Shown here piece by piece: positions 26,286 through 35,585 of a stretch of 64,000 nucleotides of DNA. Position numbers and translations under genes: made by a program. The DNA is taken from positions 6,691 through 70,690 of the forward strand of contig CAZJYI010000049.1 of NCBI GenBank assembly GCA_964550025.1. Direction: 5' to 3'. The notes under the pieces were generated by a model that was not told where the DNA came from, did not search any database, and was given only the letters and a program-made list of their open reading frames with translations. This stretch comes from CAZJYI01 sp964550025. GTDB taxonomy: Bacteria; Verrucomicrobiota; Kiritimatiellia; UBA8416; CAYOBW01. The number at the start of each line of letters is the position of its first letter. Position 1 is the first letter of the stretch.

Positions 26286-26420
26286 AAAACCGCAGAATGA
26301 TGAACACTGAATGATGAATGCTGAAGTGCGAGGCCTGTTTCCGTGCGTGCCCTTCCCTTCTCACTTCGACATTGGGTGTTCAGCATTCAATATTCGACAT
26401 TTCCCCTCCCCAAAACCGCA
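26286..26420. repeat. Word-repeat hairpin with 9-bp flanking direct repeats
   Basis: The left arm (26295-26331) is built of GAATGATGAA/GAATGCTGAA words; the right arm (26362-26401) has their complements (TTCAGCATTCAATATTCGAC). The whole is bounded by AAAACCGCA at 26286-26294 and 26412-26420, which looks like a target-site duplication. Confidence 0.7.
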
Positions 26421-26461
26421 CACCCGCGTGAATCGCATACGGGGGCGCCCCGACGGTTATG

Positions 26462-26491
26462 TTGACATTGCCCGGCCTCACGGACCATAGT
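26462..26491 (+). promoter_or_regulatory. Predicted promoter of the isomerase-like gene
   Basis: TTGACA (26462-26467), 18-nt spacer, CATAGT (26486-26491). A leader of about 40 nt ends in AAGGAG before the ATG at 26538. Confidence 0.5.
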
Positions 26492-26537
26492 TCTCCCCTT
26501 GCACTTGACCATCCAACGTGGAGAAGGAGATACAAGC

Positions 26538-27293
26538 ATGCCCGCACCGATTTCTGTTCAGCTATACAGCGTTCGCGACATCTGCAAAGACGACTACGCC
26601 GGGACCATGAAGCGCATTGCCGACATGGGCTACATCGGCGTCGAGCCCGCGGGCTTCCCGGGAAGCACCGTCGACGAGGCCGTGAGAATCTACGCCGACC
26701 TCGGCCTGCAGGTCAGCAGCGCGCACCTGCCGCTGCCCGTGGGCGACGCGGCCTCGGAGTCGATCGATACGGCCGGCAAGCTCGGCATCACCCGCGTCAT
26801 CAGCGGACTCGGCCCCGACCGCTTCGCGACCACGGACGGGGTCAAGGCTTCGTGCGAGACATTCAATGCGGCGGCCCAGAACGCGCGGGCGGCGGGGACG
26901 ACCTTTGGGATCCACAATCACTGGTGGGAGTTCGGCGAGCTCGACGGCCGTCTCGTCTACAAGCACATGCTGGAGCTGCTCGACCCCGACGTGTTCTTCC
27001 AGGTCGACTGCTACTGGGTCAAGACGGCCGGCCGTGAGCCCGCCGAGATCGTGGCCGAGCTGGGGCCGCGCGCCCCGCTTCTTCACATAAAGGACGGTCC
27101 CTGCGACAGGGAACTGGCCATGACCGCGGTCGGTGACGGCATCATCGACTGGGCGCCCGTTGTCGCCGCCGGCGCCGACCACACCGAATGGCTCGTCGTC
27201 GAACTCGACCGCTGCGACACGGACATGATCGAGGCCGTCGCAAAGAGCTACGACTATCTCGTCGGCAACGGCCTGGCGCAGGGAAAGAGGTAG
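26538..27293 (+). CDS. Sugar-phosphate isomerase/epimerase-family TIM barrel (xylose isomerase-like)
   Basis: This 251-residue protein belongs to the AP-endonuclease-2/xylose-isomerase-like TIM-barrel family. ISVQLYSVRD opens the barrel, and metal-ligand regions are seen in GIHNHWWEF, FFQVDCYW, LLHIKDGP and WLVVELDRC. Family members isomerise or epimerise sugars, inositols or keto-acids using a divalent metal; the substrate is not clear. The ATG at 26538 has AAGGAG 8 nt upstream. The TAG stop is the TAG of a GTAG-headed palindrome at 27290, so the repeat borders or forms the gene's 3' end. Confidence 0.88.
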   Translation: MPAPISVQLYSVRDICKDDYAGTMKRIADMGYIGVEPAGFPGSTVDEAVRIYADLGLQVSSAHLPLPVGDAASESIDTAGKLGITRVISGLGPDRFATTDGVKASCETFNAAAQNARAAGTTFGIHNHWWEFGELDGRLVYKHMLELLDPDVFFQVDCYWVKTAGREPAEIVAELGPRAPLLHIKDGPCDRELAMTAVGDGIIDWAPVVAAGADHTEWLVVELDRCDTDMIEAVAKSYDYLVGNGLAQGKR

Positions 27294-27313
27294 CGCCGGC
27301 TTTCAGCCGGTGA
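27290..27313 (+). repeat. GTAG-headed REP-like element at a gene stop
   Basis: GTAG (27290-27293) includes the stop codon of the isomerase-like gene; the stem CCGGC/GCCGG with loop TTTCA follows. Same family as 24350, 24458 and 42973. Confidence 0.8.
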
Positions 27314-27361
27314 AGAGTGGGGCGCATGCTCCCGCTCGTCGCGCTCGACAGGACATAGCGG

Positions 27362-30300
27362 TCATTGCTCCAGCCTGACCCGGTAGAACCACGGGCCGCT
27401 GCCCCGAACCGTGCTGTCGGTCACCGTGTTCATTGGCGGCGTGGCCGCAATGCCCTGGAAAGCGGTTGGCTGAGATCCGGTGACTATTCCTGTGTAGCGC
27501 TCCAGGCAGTACGTCTTTCCAACAACGGACGACCACCGGAGGACGACGCTGTCCGTATCGCCGACAACAGCCGGTTCATAGAGTTGAAGGACGGATTCAG
27601 GCGAGAGGGGATCCGTTCCAGCCAACAACTCATCGCCGTCTCCCATTCTGTCTGCGTCCGAGTCTGCATTGGCGGGACTAGTGCCGGTCTGGAGCTCGTT
27701 CGTGTCCAGGATTCCATCTCCATCCGAATCCGCTAGCGGGTGGACCTTCTCGTACGCACCGATGTCAAAGCGTGCAGTCCTGTCGTTGTCACCATCAAGC
27801 GGACGAGGAATCCCGTCGATGTCGGTTGTCACCGTTGCCAGATTCGTTCCGGCGTCGACACAAGGGGAATCGGCGGCAACACGGAGGTTGGTCAGGACGG
27901 CATTCAGGAAGAGAGGGTCCGTATCGATGTTTCCCGCGCCCGCCGGCATCGGTGCCGTGCAGCATGCCCTGAGTGTCGCATTCGCGTGCCAGTTTGACGT
28001 CTGTGAGGCGCTGTTGCCCCACACGATGCAGTTTCTCAATGTGCTTCCATATGTGCCGCCACCACTAACTGCGCTGTTGTCGAAGAGAGTACAGTTCTCC
28101 AGCACCCCGTAGTAGCTCCCACCGCCCTCGCCATCGGTTGTATTGCCGATGACTAAGCAGCTGTTCAGCGTACCGCCGTGCGTTCCGCCTCCCTCGATAC
28201 GCGCGCGGTTGTCCACGACCGAGCAGCGTTCCAGGCTGCACTGGTAGGTTCCGCCACCCCGATAGTTGGACTCGTTGCCTGCAACTATGGAGTTGTATAG
28301 CGTAGCGCCATATGCACCGCCGGCTTTGAATGTGCCCCAGTTATGCCTGATCACGCAGGAATGCAGCACGCCACCGTACGCGCCACCGCCATAGCATGAC
28401 GAGTGATTGCCCACGACGACGCAGTTACTCAGAGTGCCCTGCGGCCGAAGCCAGGCCCCCCCGCCGAAGTCATCGACGGACGCATCATCAGTACTGAACG
28501 ACAGCGTGACTCCGTTGGTGAGAGTGAAACCGGCCAACACGGCACCATCCGCGACATACGCGCATCGGGTCCTGTCGCCCGAGGCCGGCCAGTGGCCGGA
28601 GCCGGCAATGACCGCGGCGCCGGGGCCGCCGACGCTTTGAACCGTCACGGCCTTCGTGATCGCCACTCGGTTCGCATGCTCGCCGACGGCATAGTGTTCG
28701 CCTGAGTCGTATATCCCGTCGGCGACCAGGATTCGCTGCCCATCCACTGCGGCCCCGATGCCTTCCTGGATGGTCTTGAATGCGGACCCCCAGGATGCGC
28801 CATTCCCGGAACGGGCGGCGGATCCGTCAACATACCAGTCGACGTTCGGCAACACCTCGATTTGAAGCGTTTCCGAGATGCCACCGGGGTTGGTTCGGTT
28901 AAAGGCGGCAATAGTCAGATCGTAGGTGCCGAGAGTGTCCCAGGAATGCACGGCCCAAAGCTGGTTCGTCAGAATTCTGCCGTCACCGAACCGCCAGACG
29001 TTCGACAGACAGTGCCCTGTGATCTGCGCCGAGAAATCCAGCAGGTAACCCGGCGTTGTCCGCCAGGTGGTGGCGTGAATGACGATCGCCAGAGCACCCG
29101 TCGCGGCATCACCCCCGAACTCCTGGCACCCAATGCTTGGGGGACTGAGCCACGCATCCCCGTCGATGTCCGTCCCGACGCTTGCGTCGGCGCCGGCAGC
29201 ATTGCACGGGGATTCCTCCGCGAAATGGAGTGCGGAATCCACGAAGAGCGGATCACCTTCGACATTGCTGACACCGGTGGTGGGATTGGGGGTCGTACAA
29301 CAGTGATTCAGGACGCCCTCGAAGTAGTTGTCGCCCTGGGGTGCCTGATTGAAATACAGGATGCAGTTGTCGGTGCTGCCTCCGTGTGTGCCCCCTCCCT
29401 GGCCGGCGGCGGTGTTGTTGATCACGGTGCAGTTGCTCAGGGTCCCGTCGTATGCACCGCCCCCTTGCCAATCGCTCCTGTTCCCGTTGATCGCGCAGTT
29501 GGCGAGCCTGCCCTCGAATGAGCCTCCCCCTCTGTAGCTTGCCGAATTCGCCCTGATGACGCAGTTGCTCTGGTTTATCCTGTAGGTGCCGCCACCCCAC
29601 ATGGCAGTATTGCTGATGACAGTGCAGAGGTAGGCCCTCCCCTGTCTCAGGCCGCCACCTGTCTCCGCCGAGTTGCCCATGACTCTGCAGTCAATCGCCA
29701 CGCCGCCGTAGCCGCCGCCGCCTCCGAACCTGGCACTATTACGTGTCATTGTACACCCGTGCAGGGTTCCGGCATAGACGCCGCCTCCGAAAGTGGCGCT
29801 GCAATCCGAAATTACGCAGTTGCTGACCGTCCCGCCCAATGCGTGGCACCCGCCGCCGTACGCGTCCTCCGACCAAACATTGCCCGTGATCCGCGTTCCG
29901 ATCCCGCTGTGCCCCTTGCTCAGGGTGAATCCGCTAAGGAGCCCCGCGCTCAAGTACGCGCAACGCGACGCGGATGAGGCCCTCTCGGTCCCGCGTCCCT
30001 CAACCACGGTTACCTCAGGTCCGTTGACCGACCTGACCGTGATGTCCTTGTCGATGACCAGACGATTCGAGTGACGCGCTGCCGTAGTCATCGGCCCTTT
30101 GTACACGCCGTTCGTGACCCATACCGTATCGCCCTCGTCTGCGGCCGCGATACCCTCTTGGATCGTCTGAAAGGCCGTCCCCCAAGAAGTGCCGACTCCG
30201 GACGTAGCCACCGACGCATCAACAAACCAGGCTGCGCCGTCCAGTTTTTCCCGACCTTGTCTCGCGGGTTCCACGGCAGGTGTTCCGCCGCAACCCGCGA

Positions 30301-30478
30301 TGACCGTGGTGTCGTGATACGTGACCTCGCTCAGAAAGCCGTCGTGCCGTTCGGCACGGGCGGGAACGGGCAGAGCATGTGCATGCAGCATGGCAATCAG
30401 GAGCAGGCGCGACCAGTGAGACATGCTGCCAGAAGTGGAACGTCTCTGGGTTCTATTCATAGTTGATTGAATCGCCAT
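27362..30478 (-). CDS. Large exported right-handed beta-helix protein with duplicated body
   Basis: This 1038-residue protein has a signal sequence (SHWSRLLLIAMLHAHALPVPARA). It contains two similar halves of a parallel beta-helix. Each opens with a W(F/Y)VD-S-SWGxAFxTIQEGI block (near 83 and near 585) and continues with many GGGTYGGxLxNC/GNSA repeats typical of choice-of-anchor Q-like proteins. A PKD-like segment lies between the halves. Near the end is a thrombospondin type-3 calcium tract (DSDGDGILDTNEL, DADRMGDGDEL) and a short C-terminal domain seen in PVC surface proteins. It is probably an extracellular adhesin or polysaccharide-binding/lyase protein; no catalytic residues are evident. 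GGAGG abuts the ATG at 30478, so ATG 30460 or 30424 may be the real start. Confidence 0.8.
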   Translation of the reverse strand: MAIQSTMNRTQRRSTSGSMSHWSRLLLIAMLHAHALPVPARAERHDGFLSEVTYHDTTVIAGCGGTPAVEPARQGREKLDGAAWFVDASVATSGVGTSWGTAFQTIQEGIAAADEGDTVWVTNGVYKGPMTTAARHSNRLVIDKDITVRSVNGPEVTVVEGRGTERASSASRCAYLSAGLLSGFTLSKGHSGIGTRITGNVWSEDAYGGGCHALGGTVSNCVISDCSATFGGGVYAGTLHGCTMTRNSARFGGGGGYGGVAIDCRVMGNSAETGGGLRQGRAYLCTVISNTAMWGGGTYRINQSNCVIRANSASYRGGGSFEGRLANCAINGNRSDWQGGGAYDGTLSNCTVINNTAAGQGGGTHGGSTDNCILYFNQAPQGDNYFEGVLNHCCTTPNPTTGVSNVEGDPLFVDSALHFAEESPCNAAGADASVGTDIDGDAWLSPPSIGCQEFGGDAATGALAIVIHATTWRTTPGYLLDFSAQITGHCLSNVWRFGDGRILTNQLWAVHSWDTLGTYDLTIAAFNRTNPGGISETLQIEVLPNVDWYVDGSAARSGNGASWGSAFKTIQEGIGAAVDGQRILVADGIYDSGEHYAVGEHANRVAITKAVTVQSVGGPGAAVIAGSGHWPASGDRTRCAYVADGAVLAGFTLTNGVTLSFSTDDASVDDFGGGAWLRPQGTLSNCVVVGNHSSCYGGGAYGGVLHSCVIRHNWGTFKAGGAYGATLYNSIVAGNESNYRGGGTYQCSLERCSVVDNRARIEGGGTHGGTLNSCLVIGNTTDGEGGGSYYGVLENCTLFDNSAVSGGGTYGSTLRNCIVWGNSASQTSNWHANATLRACCTAPMPAGAGNIDTDPLFLNAVLTNLRVAADSPCVDAGTNLATVTTDIDGIPRPLDGDNDRTARFDIGAYEKVHPLADSDGDGILDTNELQTGTSPANADSDADRMGDGDELLAGTDPLSPESVLQLYEPAVVGDTDSVVLRWSSVVGKTYCLERYTGIVTGSQPTAFQGIAATPPMNTVTDSTVRGSGPWFYRVRLEQ

Positions 30479-30623
30479 CCTCCAGTCTCCGTATCACCGA
30501 GAAGTACACTGAATCACGTGGCAGAATGGGCCTCCCGCATTTTGCGATTCGACAAGTCCGTCCGCCGCGCTGAGGTGCACCTGCCGCCCGATGTCAACAG
30601 ACCCGTTCGTATCCATGCCGAAT

Positions 30624-32921
30624 CTACAGGCCAACCCCGAGACGAATGTAGCGCGAGTTACCCGTTACTGCGTTGGTATAACGTTTGGGCGCACCGTCGC
30701 CCCACACCCGCGTCGTGGGGGCGTCGGGCTGAACTATGGGGTTGGTGTGCGAGTAGACGGAGTAGAGACGATTCGAAACGGTTTCCCATTCCAGTACGCA
30801 GCCTGAACCGTCGGACGAGACGCCAGCGGACGCGATCCTGAATATGTCGGCGTTGTTGGTTGGGCTTGTCCCTGCGACATACTCTTCCCACGTTGACATG
30901 CCATCCCCGTCCTGGTCATTGAGCGCGGCAGCGTCAAAGTCGTTGTCCGTGACGAGCGTGGGAAAGTGGGCGAGAAGCCAGTCCTGCGGAGCTGGGTATG
31001 GCGTCCCGCCCGTGCAGCGCACGGTTGGGAGCCCGGCATACGTCGCACCCCAGCCCGATGTGCCGGCACGGTAGCGGACAGACGCGCGCACATCCACTCG
31101 CCTGAATACACTGTCTCCGTGTGAGGGCGCGTTCCCGAGAACGGTGACCGTTCTGAGAAGACCACAATTGTCAAACGCCCGAGAGCCAATGTTCGTGACG
31201 GCGCTTCCCAGCGTGACGCTCCGCAGGCGGTAGCAGTGGTTGAACGTGCCGGTGCGGATTGCCGAGAGCTTGCTGCCGGTGGTGACACTCTCCAGACCGG
31301 AGCTCGCGAAAGCGTCAAACCCAAGGTGCGTAAGGCCGTCGGGAATGACGGCATGGGTCAGACTGCCGCAGGAGGCGAATGTTCCGTTCCCGATGAAGGT
31401 CACGCTGTCGGGGATCGTGATGTCGGACAGGCGCGAGCAGCGGTCGAATGCCCCGTCGCTGATTATGGTAACGGTGTCAGGCAGATCGACTCTTACGAGA
31501 TTCGTGCAGTCCAGGAAGGCACGCCATCGTATGTTGGTTACTCCCGTCATGATGTTGTACGTGTGGAGACCCAGGCAACCTGCGAAGGTATGGTCGGGTA
31601 TTTCGGTGAGATGGCTCGGCAAAGTGGCAACGGTCAGAGCATCGCAGTAGGCGAACAATCCCACGTCGATGTCGGTCATACTCTCCGGAATCGAGACGTT
31701 ATTCAGGCGCTTGCAGTTCGATAAGGCAAAGTGCCCGATACGGGTCGCGCCGTCCGGGATCGTGATGGATGTGAGATCACGGCAGTACGCAAAAGCAGAG
31801 TTGCCTATTTCGGCAACAGTGTGGGGCAGGACGATGTTCGTAAGCCCGGTACTGCGGAACGCATCGTTGCCGATCGCTGTGATCCCGACGGGAAGATCAA
31901 TGCTTGTGAGCTGGCCACAGCCGTTGAAGGTGTTGTCATAGATTGCGGTGATGCCGTCGGGAACGTTGATTGTGGCCACGCCACTGCCTGCGAAAGCGCC
32001 GGGTCCGAAGCGGGTGACGCCGTCAGGGACTTCGATTGCGGACAGGGCGTAGCAACCGGCGAATGCGTGCCCGTCGATCGCGGTGACACTATTGGGGATC
32101 ACAATGTCGGTCAAAGGGCATTCTCTGAAGAGCTGGGAGGGTATGCGAGTCCAGGTGGCTTCGATCGTGACGTTGCTCAGGCTGCTACAGTATGCAAACG
32201 CTCCGGAATTTATGTACACGAGATTGCTATGGATCGTGATTCGAGTCAGCCCCGTGCACTCTGAGAACGCCCCCTGCCCGATGGACTGAATGTTCGTATG
32301 GATGTCAAACGCGGTGAGACCGTAGCAGCGCCTGAATGCCTCTTCCCCGATATGGATCAGATTGGGGGATACTGTGACGTTCGTTAGCGCTTTGCACGAC
32401 TCGAAAACGCTCCCCTCTATGGCCTCGATCCCGTCCGGCAAGGTGATGCTCGTGAGTGCGTAGCAACTGTGGAACGCATTCCAGCCTATACGCGTGAGGG
32501 CGTCCGGTAAACTGATATCCGTTAAGGCAGTGCAAGCGGCGAAGGCGGCCACGTCGATGTTGGTGACGGTGTTCGGCAGCGCCACGTGAGTAAGACCCCA
32601 GCACTGTCTGAACGCATTGAGTCCAATGGTGACGACCCCTTCCGGAATGCTTACGTTCGTTATGGTGGTGGCTTGCCTGAATGCCTCGTCCCCGATCTCC
32701 GTCACGGACTTCCCATCGATTTCACCAGGAACGGTGACCGTTCCCCCCGGTCCGCTGTAGCCGGTGATCCGGACCTTGTTGACGGGGATGACCTGGTAGG
32801 AGAAGTCACCGAAGGTCTCCGCCCGACTGCCTCCCGTGGCGATGACGAAGACGACGACGAGAAGCGCTGCCTGCAGGATCGTCGAGGGGCGCTCTTTTCG
32901 CTTGGTGGTCTCAGTGTCCAT
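30624..32921 (-). CDS. Large exported leucine-rich repeat protein (LRR_5/BspA-like)
   Basis: This 765-residue protein has a signal sequence (ILQAALLVVVFVIATGGSRA). About two dozen BspA-type repeats follow (IPDSVTxIGxxAFxxCxxLTxI pattern, roughly residues 55-640), then a TSP3-like tract (DQDGDGMSTWEEYVAGTSP) and a C-terminal domain like that of the neighbouring beta-helix protein. LRR_5 proteins commonly bind host or matrix ligands or polymers at the surface. The ATG at 32921 has AAGGAG about 9 nt upstream; in-frame upstream starts do not precede a signal peptide. It runs in the same direction as the beta-helix gene, 145 nt apart. Confidence 0.85.
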   Translation of the reverse strand: MDTETTKRKERPSTILQAALLVVVFVIATGGSRAETFGDFSYQVIPVNKVRITGYSGPGGTVTVPGEIDGKSVTEIGDEAFRQATTITNVSIPEGVVTIGLNAFRQCWGLTHVALPNTVTNIDVAAFAACTALTDISLPDALTRIGWNAFHSCYALTSITLPDGIEAIEGSVFESCKALTNVTVSPNLIHIGEEAFRRCYGLTAFDIHTNIQSIGQGAFSECTGLTRITIHSNLVYINSGAFAYCSSLSNVTIEATWTRIPSQLFRECPLTDIVIPNSVTAIDGHAFAGCYALSAIEVPDGVTRFGPGAFAGSGVATINVPDGITAIYDNTFNGCGQLTSIDLPVGITAIGNDAFRSTGLTNIVLPHTVAEIGNSAFAYCRDLTSITIPDGATRIGHFALSNCKRLNNVSIPESMTDIDVGLFAYCDALTVATLPSHLTEIPDHTFAGCLGLHTYNIMTGVTNIRWRAFLDCTNLVRVDLPDTVTIISDGAFDRCSRLSDITIPDSVTFIGNGTFASCGSLTHAVIPDGLTHLGFDAFASSGLESVTTGSKLSAIRTGTFNHCYRLRSVTLGSAVTNIGSRAFDNCGLLRTVTVLGNAPSHGDSVFRRVDVRASVRYRAGTSGWGATYAGLPTVRCTGGTPYPAPQDWLLAHFPTLVTDNDFDAAALNDQDGDGMSTWEEYVAGTSPTNNADIFRIASAGVSSDGSGCVLEWETVSNRLYSVYSHTNPIVQPDAPTTRVWGDGAPKRYTNAVTGNSRYIRLGVGL

Positions 32922-33363
32922 TCCTGCATGCTCCTTTTCGTGACGCCAGGGCGCAGGCGAGTCGGCCTGTTCTGTGCCCATTGGCACATCTCCTCTCCAT
33001 AAGATTCCAGCCTTGGGCGGGAACAATATCCCCCCCCGCACTTCACGTCAACCTTGCGGGACGCGGTCGCCGCGGTCGCGGAAGAGTAGGTCCCAGTTGT
33101 ACTGGGACCCCGGACACCGCCAGGCTGCAGGAATGAGACAGTCGCCCCGCAAGACCGAACTGTGGGACGATTGCATCGTCTCCGTTCGCTGGTCCCTGTT
33201 CGATGGTCCCAGTGCAACTGGGACCTACCGGGGACGAGAATCCGGCATGCGCGCATGCAGATGTCATTCCAGGCAGGGATCTTGTGTTCGGGTCTTGACC
33301 TCCCGAGCGAGGGCATGTGACCCTGCTAAGCACTGAATTCCCGCAATGAACGGAGGCCTTGGC
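32922..33363. other. Intergenic region between LRR and sulfatase genes, 442 bp
   Basis: No gene is supported. It contains an inverted REP pair (33086-33228) built on the stem GGTCCCAGT-ACTGGGACC, with GTAG heads pointing outward. Confidence 0.6.
33086..33228. repeat. Inverted pair of GTAG-headed palindromes
   Basis: Left copy 33086-33113 begins GTAGGTCCCAGT; right copy 33205-33228 ends in CCTAC. Each is a stem of GGTCCCAGT and ACTGGGACC with a 3-nt loop. The pair resembles a BIME. Confidence 0.8.
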
Positions 33364-34728
33364 ATGCAGAAACACCGACACCTTGCACTTCTTCTCTTTC
33401 TTCTCGCCATCCATGCTTCCGTTGCCGAGCCCGCCGCCAAACCCAACGTGCTCTTCATCACGATCGACGACCTGCGCTGCGAGACGGGGTGCTACGGCAA
33501 ACCCGCGGTGCAGACGCCGAACATGGATCGCCTGGCCGCGCAGGGCATGCGGTTTGATCGCGCCTACGTGCAGGTGACGTTCTGCAACCCGAGCCGCGCG
33601 TCGTTCCTGACGGGGCTGCGCCCGGATGTTGTGGGTGTGCTCGACAACCGGACGAAGCTGCGGGATGTGAGCCCGGATGTCGTTACGCTGCCGCAGCTCT
33701 TCCGCGAGAACGGCTACCACACCATGCGGCTGGGCAAGATCTTCCACGGCGGACCGGAGCACGAAGACCCGAAAGCGTGGGACGTTGCGAAGTACCCCGG
33801 GCCGACGCCCATCGGCCGCAAGGGCGAGCGTCGTAACATGACCGGCGGCAAGATAAAGTGGTGCTGGTGGATGGCGGCCGACGGCGGCGATGAAGACCAG
33901 GGCGACGGGGTGATCGCGAGCGAGGCCGTCGCGTTCCTCCGCAATCGGCCGCAGAAGCCCTTCTTCCTCGCGGTCGGCTTCTACAAGCCGCACGACCCGT
34001 TCGTGGCGCCGAAGAAGTACTTCGACATGTACCCGCTCGACAAGCTCGAACTCTACCGTGACCCGGCCGATTGTACGCCGCTGCTGCCGATGTCCATCGC
34101 CAGCGGCTGGAAGAAGGAGTTCGACAAGTTCACCGACCGCGAGCGGCGCGAGTTCCTGCGCTCCTACTACGCGGGGACCACCTTTGTGGATGCCCAGATC
34201 GGCAAGGTGCTGGACGAGTTGGAGAAGCAAGGGCTGGCAGACGACACGATTATCTTCCTGATGAGCGATCACGGCTACCACCTGGGGGAACGCGGGTGGT
34301 GGAACAAGTCGACCCTGTTCGAGCGTTCGGCGCGCACCCCGATGATCCTGTACACGCCGGCAATGAAGGCGAAGGGTAAGACCTGCGACCGGTTGGTCGA
34401 GTTCCTCGACGTCTTCCCCACGCTGACGGAGCTCTGCGGGCTGAAGAATCCCACCGGCCTCGCCGGCCGCAGCATCGTGCCGCTGCTTGACGACCCGGAG
34501 CAGAAATGGAAAGAAGCGGCTTACACGCAGGTTCAGCGCGGCAGGGCGATGGGCTGGTCGGTGCGCACGGACCGCTGGCGCTACATCGAGTGGGATGAAG
34601 GCAGGCAGGGCGCCGAGCTCTACGACCACGAGACGGACCCCGAGGAGTACAAGAACGTGGCGGACGACCCGGGGAGTGCCGACGTGATCAAGCGGCACAA
34701 GGCGCTGCTGAAACGGGTGAAGATATAG
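33364..34728 (+). CDS. Sulfatase (iduronate-2-sulfatase-like, S1 family)
   Basis: This 454-residue exported sulfatase has a signal peptide (LALLLFLLAIHASVA). The formylglycine motif C74-NPSR is followed by ASFLTG, and metal ligands lie in ITIDDLR and later SDHGYHLGE. Mature S1 sulfatases hydrolyse sulfate esters after Cys74 is oxidised by an anaerobic SME or FGE; no such enzyme is in the window. The size and the YCSMDH/DHGYHLGE-like blocks resemble iduronate-2-sulfatases. The ATG at 33364 has GGAGG 7 nt upstream. It begins the polysaccharide-related region, followed by a carbohydrate-binding protein. Confidence 0.93.
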   Translation: MQKHRHLALLLFLLAIHASVAEPAAKPNVLFITIDDLRCETGCYGKPAVQTPNMDRLAAQGMRFDRAYVQVTFCNPSRASFLTGLRPDVVGVLDNRTKLRDVSPDVVTLPQLFRENGYHTMRLGKIFHGGPEHEDPKAWDVAKYPGPTPIGRKGERRNMTGGKIKWCWWMAADGGDEDQGDGVIASEAVAFLRNRPQKPFFLAVGFYKPHDPFVAPKKYFDMYPLDKLELYRDPADCTPLLPMSIASGWKKEFDKFTDRERREFLRSYYAGTTFVDAQIGKVLDELEKQGLADDTIIFLMSDHGYHLGERGWWNKSTLFERSARTPMILYTPAMKAKGKTCDRLVEFLDVFPTLTELCGLKNPTGLAGRSIVPLLDDPEQKWKEAAYTQVQRGRAMGWSVRTDRWRYIEWDEGRQGAELYDHETDPEEYKNVADDPGSADVIKRHKALLKRVKI

Positions 34729-34741
34729 ACACGCGCACAGT

Positions 34742-34794
34742 GTAGCCGCGAGCGTGAGCGAGCGGATCGTCCACTCGCTCACGCTCGTGGCTAC
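34742..34794. repeat. GTAG...CTAC palindromic element
   Basis: A 53-nt element starts GTAGCC at 34742 and ends GGCTAC at 34794; the arms (CGAGCGTGAGCGAG / CTCGCTCACGCTCG) pair almost perfectly. It lies 14 nt after the sulfatase stop. Confidence 0.85.
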
Positions 34795-34813
34795 AGGGAA
34801 AGGAATAGCCGCA

Positions 34814-35539
34814 ATGATTCGAATCGCCCGGGCCGTGGTGTTCGTCGTTCTCCTTCTTGCCGCCCTCCCCGCACCCGCCGCCCCCCTCTTTGTCGAGAAG
34901 GACGGGCTGGTGATCATGGAGGCCGAGTCGACGGCTTCACGGCTGGGAGACTGGGAGAAGAAGACGGACGTCGAGGGGTACACCGGGTCGGGGCATATTG
35001 AGTTTACGGGAAACAAACCGCACAGCGGCCCGCCCAAGTGCCCGCTGGAGTACCGCTTCCGGATCGGCAAGGCGGGGAACTACACCCTGACCATCCGCGC
35101 CAGGAAGCGGCTTGGCAACGAAGAACCCGACAAGTGCAACGACGGCTACGTGCGTGTCGAAGGCGACTTCGAGCGGGGCGACGACAAGACCGCGCCGTTG
35201 GCGGAGCTGAAGAAGGACAACAAGTTCTTCGGCGGCAACGCCGATGGATGGGGATGGGCCACGCGACTTGACATCCACCACAAGAAATACCCGGCGGTGT
35301 ACCGATTCAAAGCAGGACAGACCTACACGTTTGTGCTGCATGGACGTTCGCAGCGGTGGAACGTCGACCGGATCGTGCTGTACCACGAGGATGTCAAGCG
35401 TGGCGAAGCCATCGACCCGGAGAAGAACGAAACGGCGGGTTCCGGCGGTACCCGCAGGCTCTCCGGAAGTGGGACGGACAAGCCGGTGCCCCGCAAGCTG
35501 ACGCCGCGCCGAGGCCGGCTGACCCGGCCCGGTAGCTGA
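34814..35539 (+). CDS. Secreted carbohydrate-binding-like protein
   Basis: This 241-residue protein has a signal peptide (VVFVVLLLAALPAPAA). It carries a jelly-roll region with GLVIMEAESTAS, YRFRIGKAGNYTLTIRA and YRFKAGQTYTFVLHGRS, similar to CBM6/CBM35-type modules or PPC-like beta sandwiches. The C-terminal 45 residues are low-complexity and basic (GSGTDKPVPRKL). The ATG at 34814 lies 9 nt behind AAAGGA. It follows the sulfatase by 85 nt in the same direction, so it may help bind the same substrate. The exact CBM family is uncertain. Confidence 0.72.
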   Translation: MIRIARAVVFVVLLLAALPAPAAPLFVEKDGLVIMEAESTASRLGDWEKKTDVEGYTGSGHIEFTGNKPHSGPPKCPLEYRFRIGKAGNYTLTIRARKRLGNEEPDKCNDGYVRVEGDFERGDDKTAPLAELKKDNKFFGGNADGWGWATRLDIHHKKYPAVYRFKAGQTYTFVLHGRSQRWNVDRIVLYHEDVKRGEAIDPEKNETAGSGGTRRLSGSGTDKPVPRKLTPRRGRLTRPGS

Positions 35540-35549
35540 GCCGCGGTCC

Positions 35550-35577
35550 TTGCGCTGACGCATACGTCTGCTACTAT
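35550..35577 (+). promoter_or_regulatory. Predicted leaderless promoter of the first HzsA-like gene
   Basis: TTGCGC (35550-35555), 16-nt spacer, TACTAT (35572-35577); ATG begins 9 nt after the -10 box. No Shine-Dalgarno sequence is present. Confidence 0.5.
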
Positions 35578-35585
35578 CGCATCTC

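Larger units (their letters stand above)
26059..26537. other. Intergenic region after glpK, 479 bp
   Basis: No gene is supported. It holds the GAATGATGAA-type hairpin with flanking direct repeats (26286-26420) and the promoter of the isomerase-like gene (26462-26491). Confidence 0.6.
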
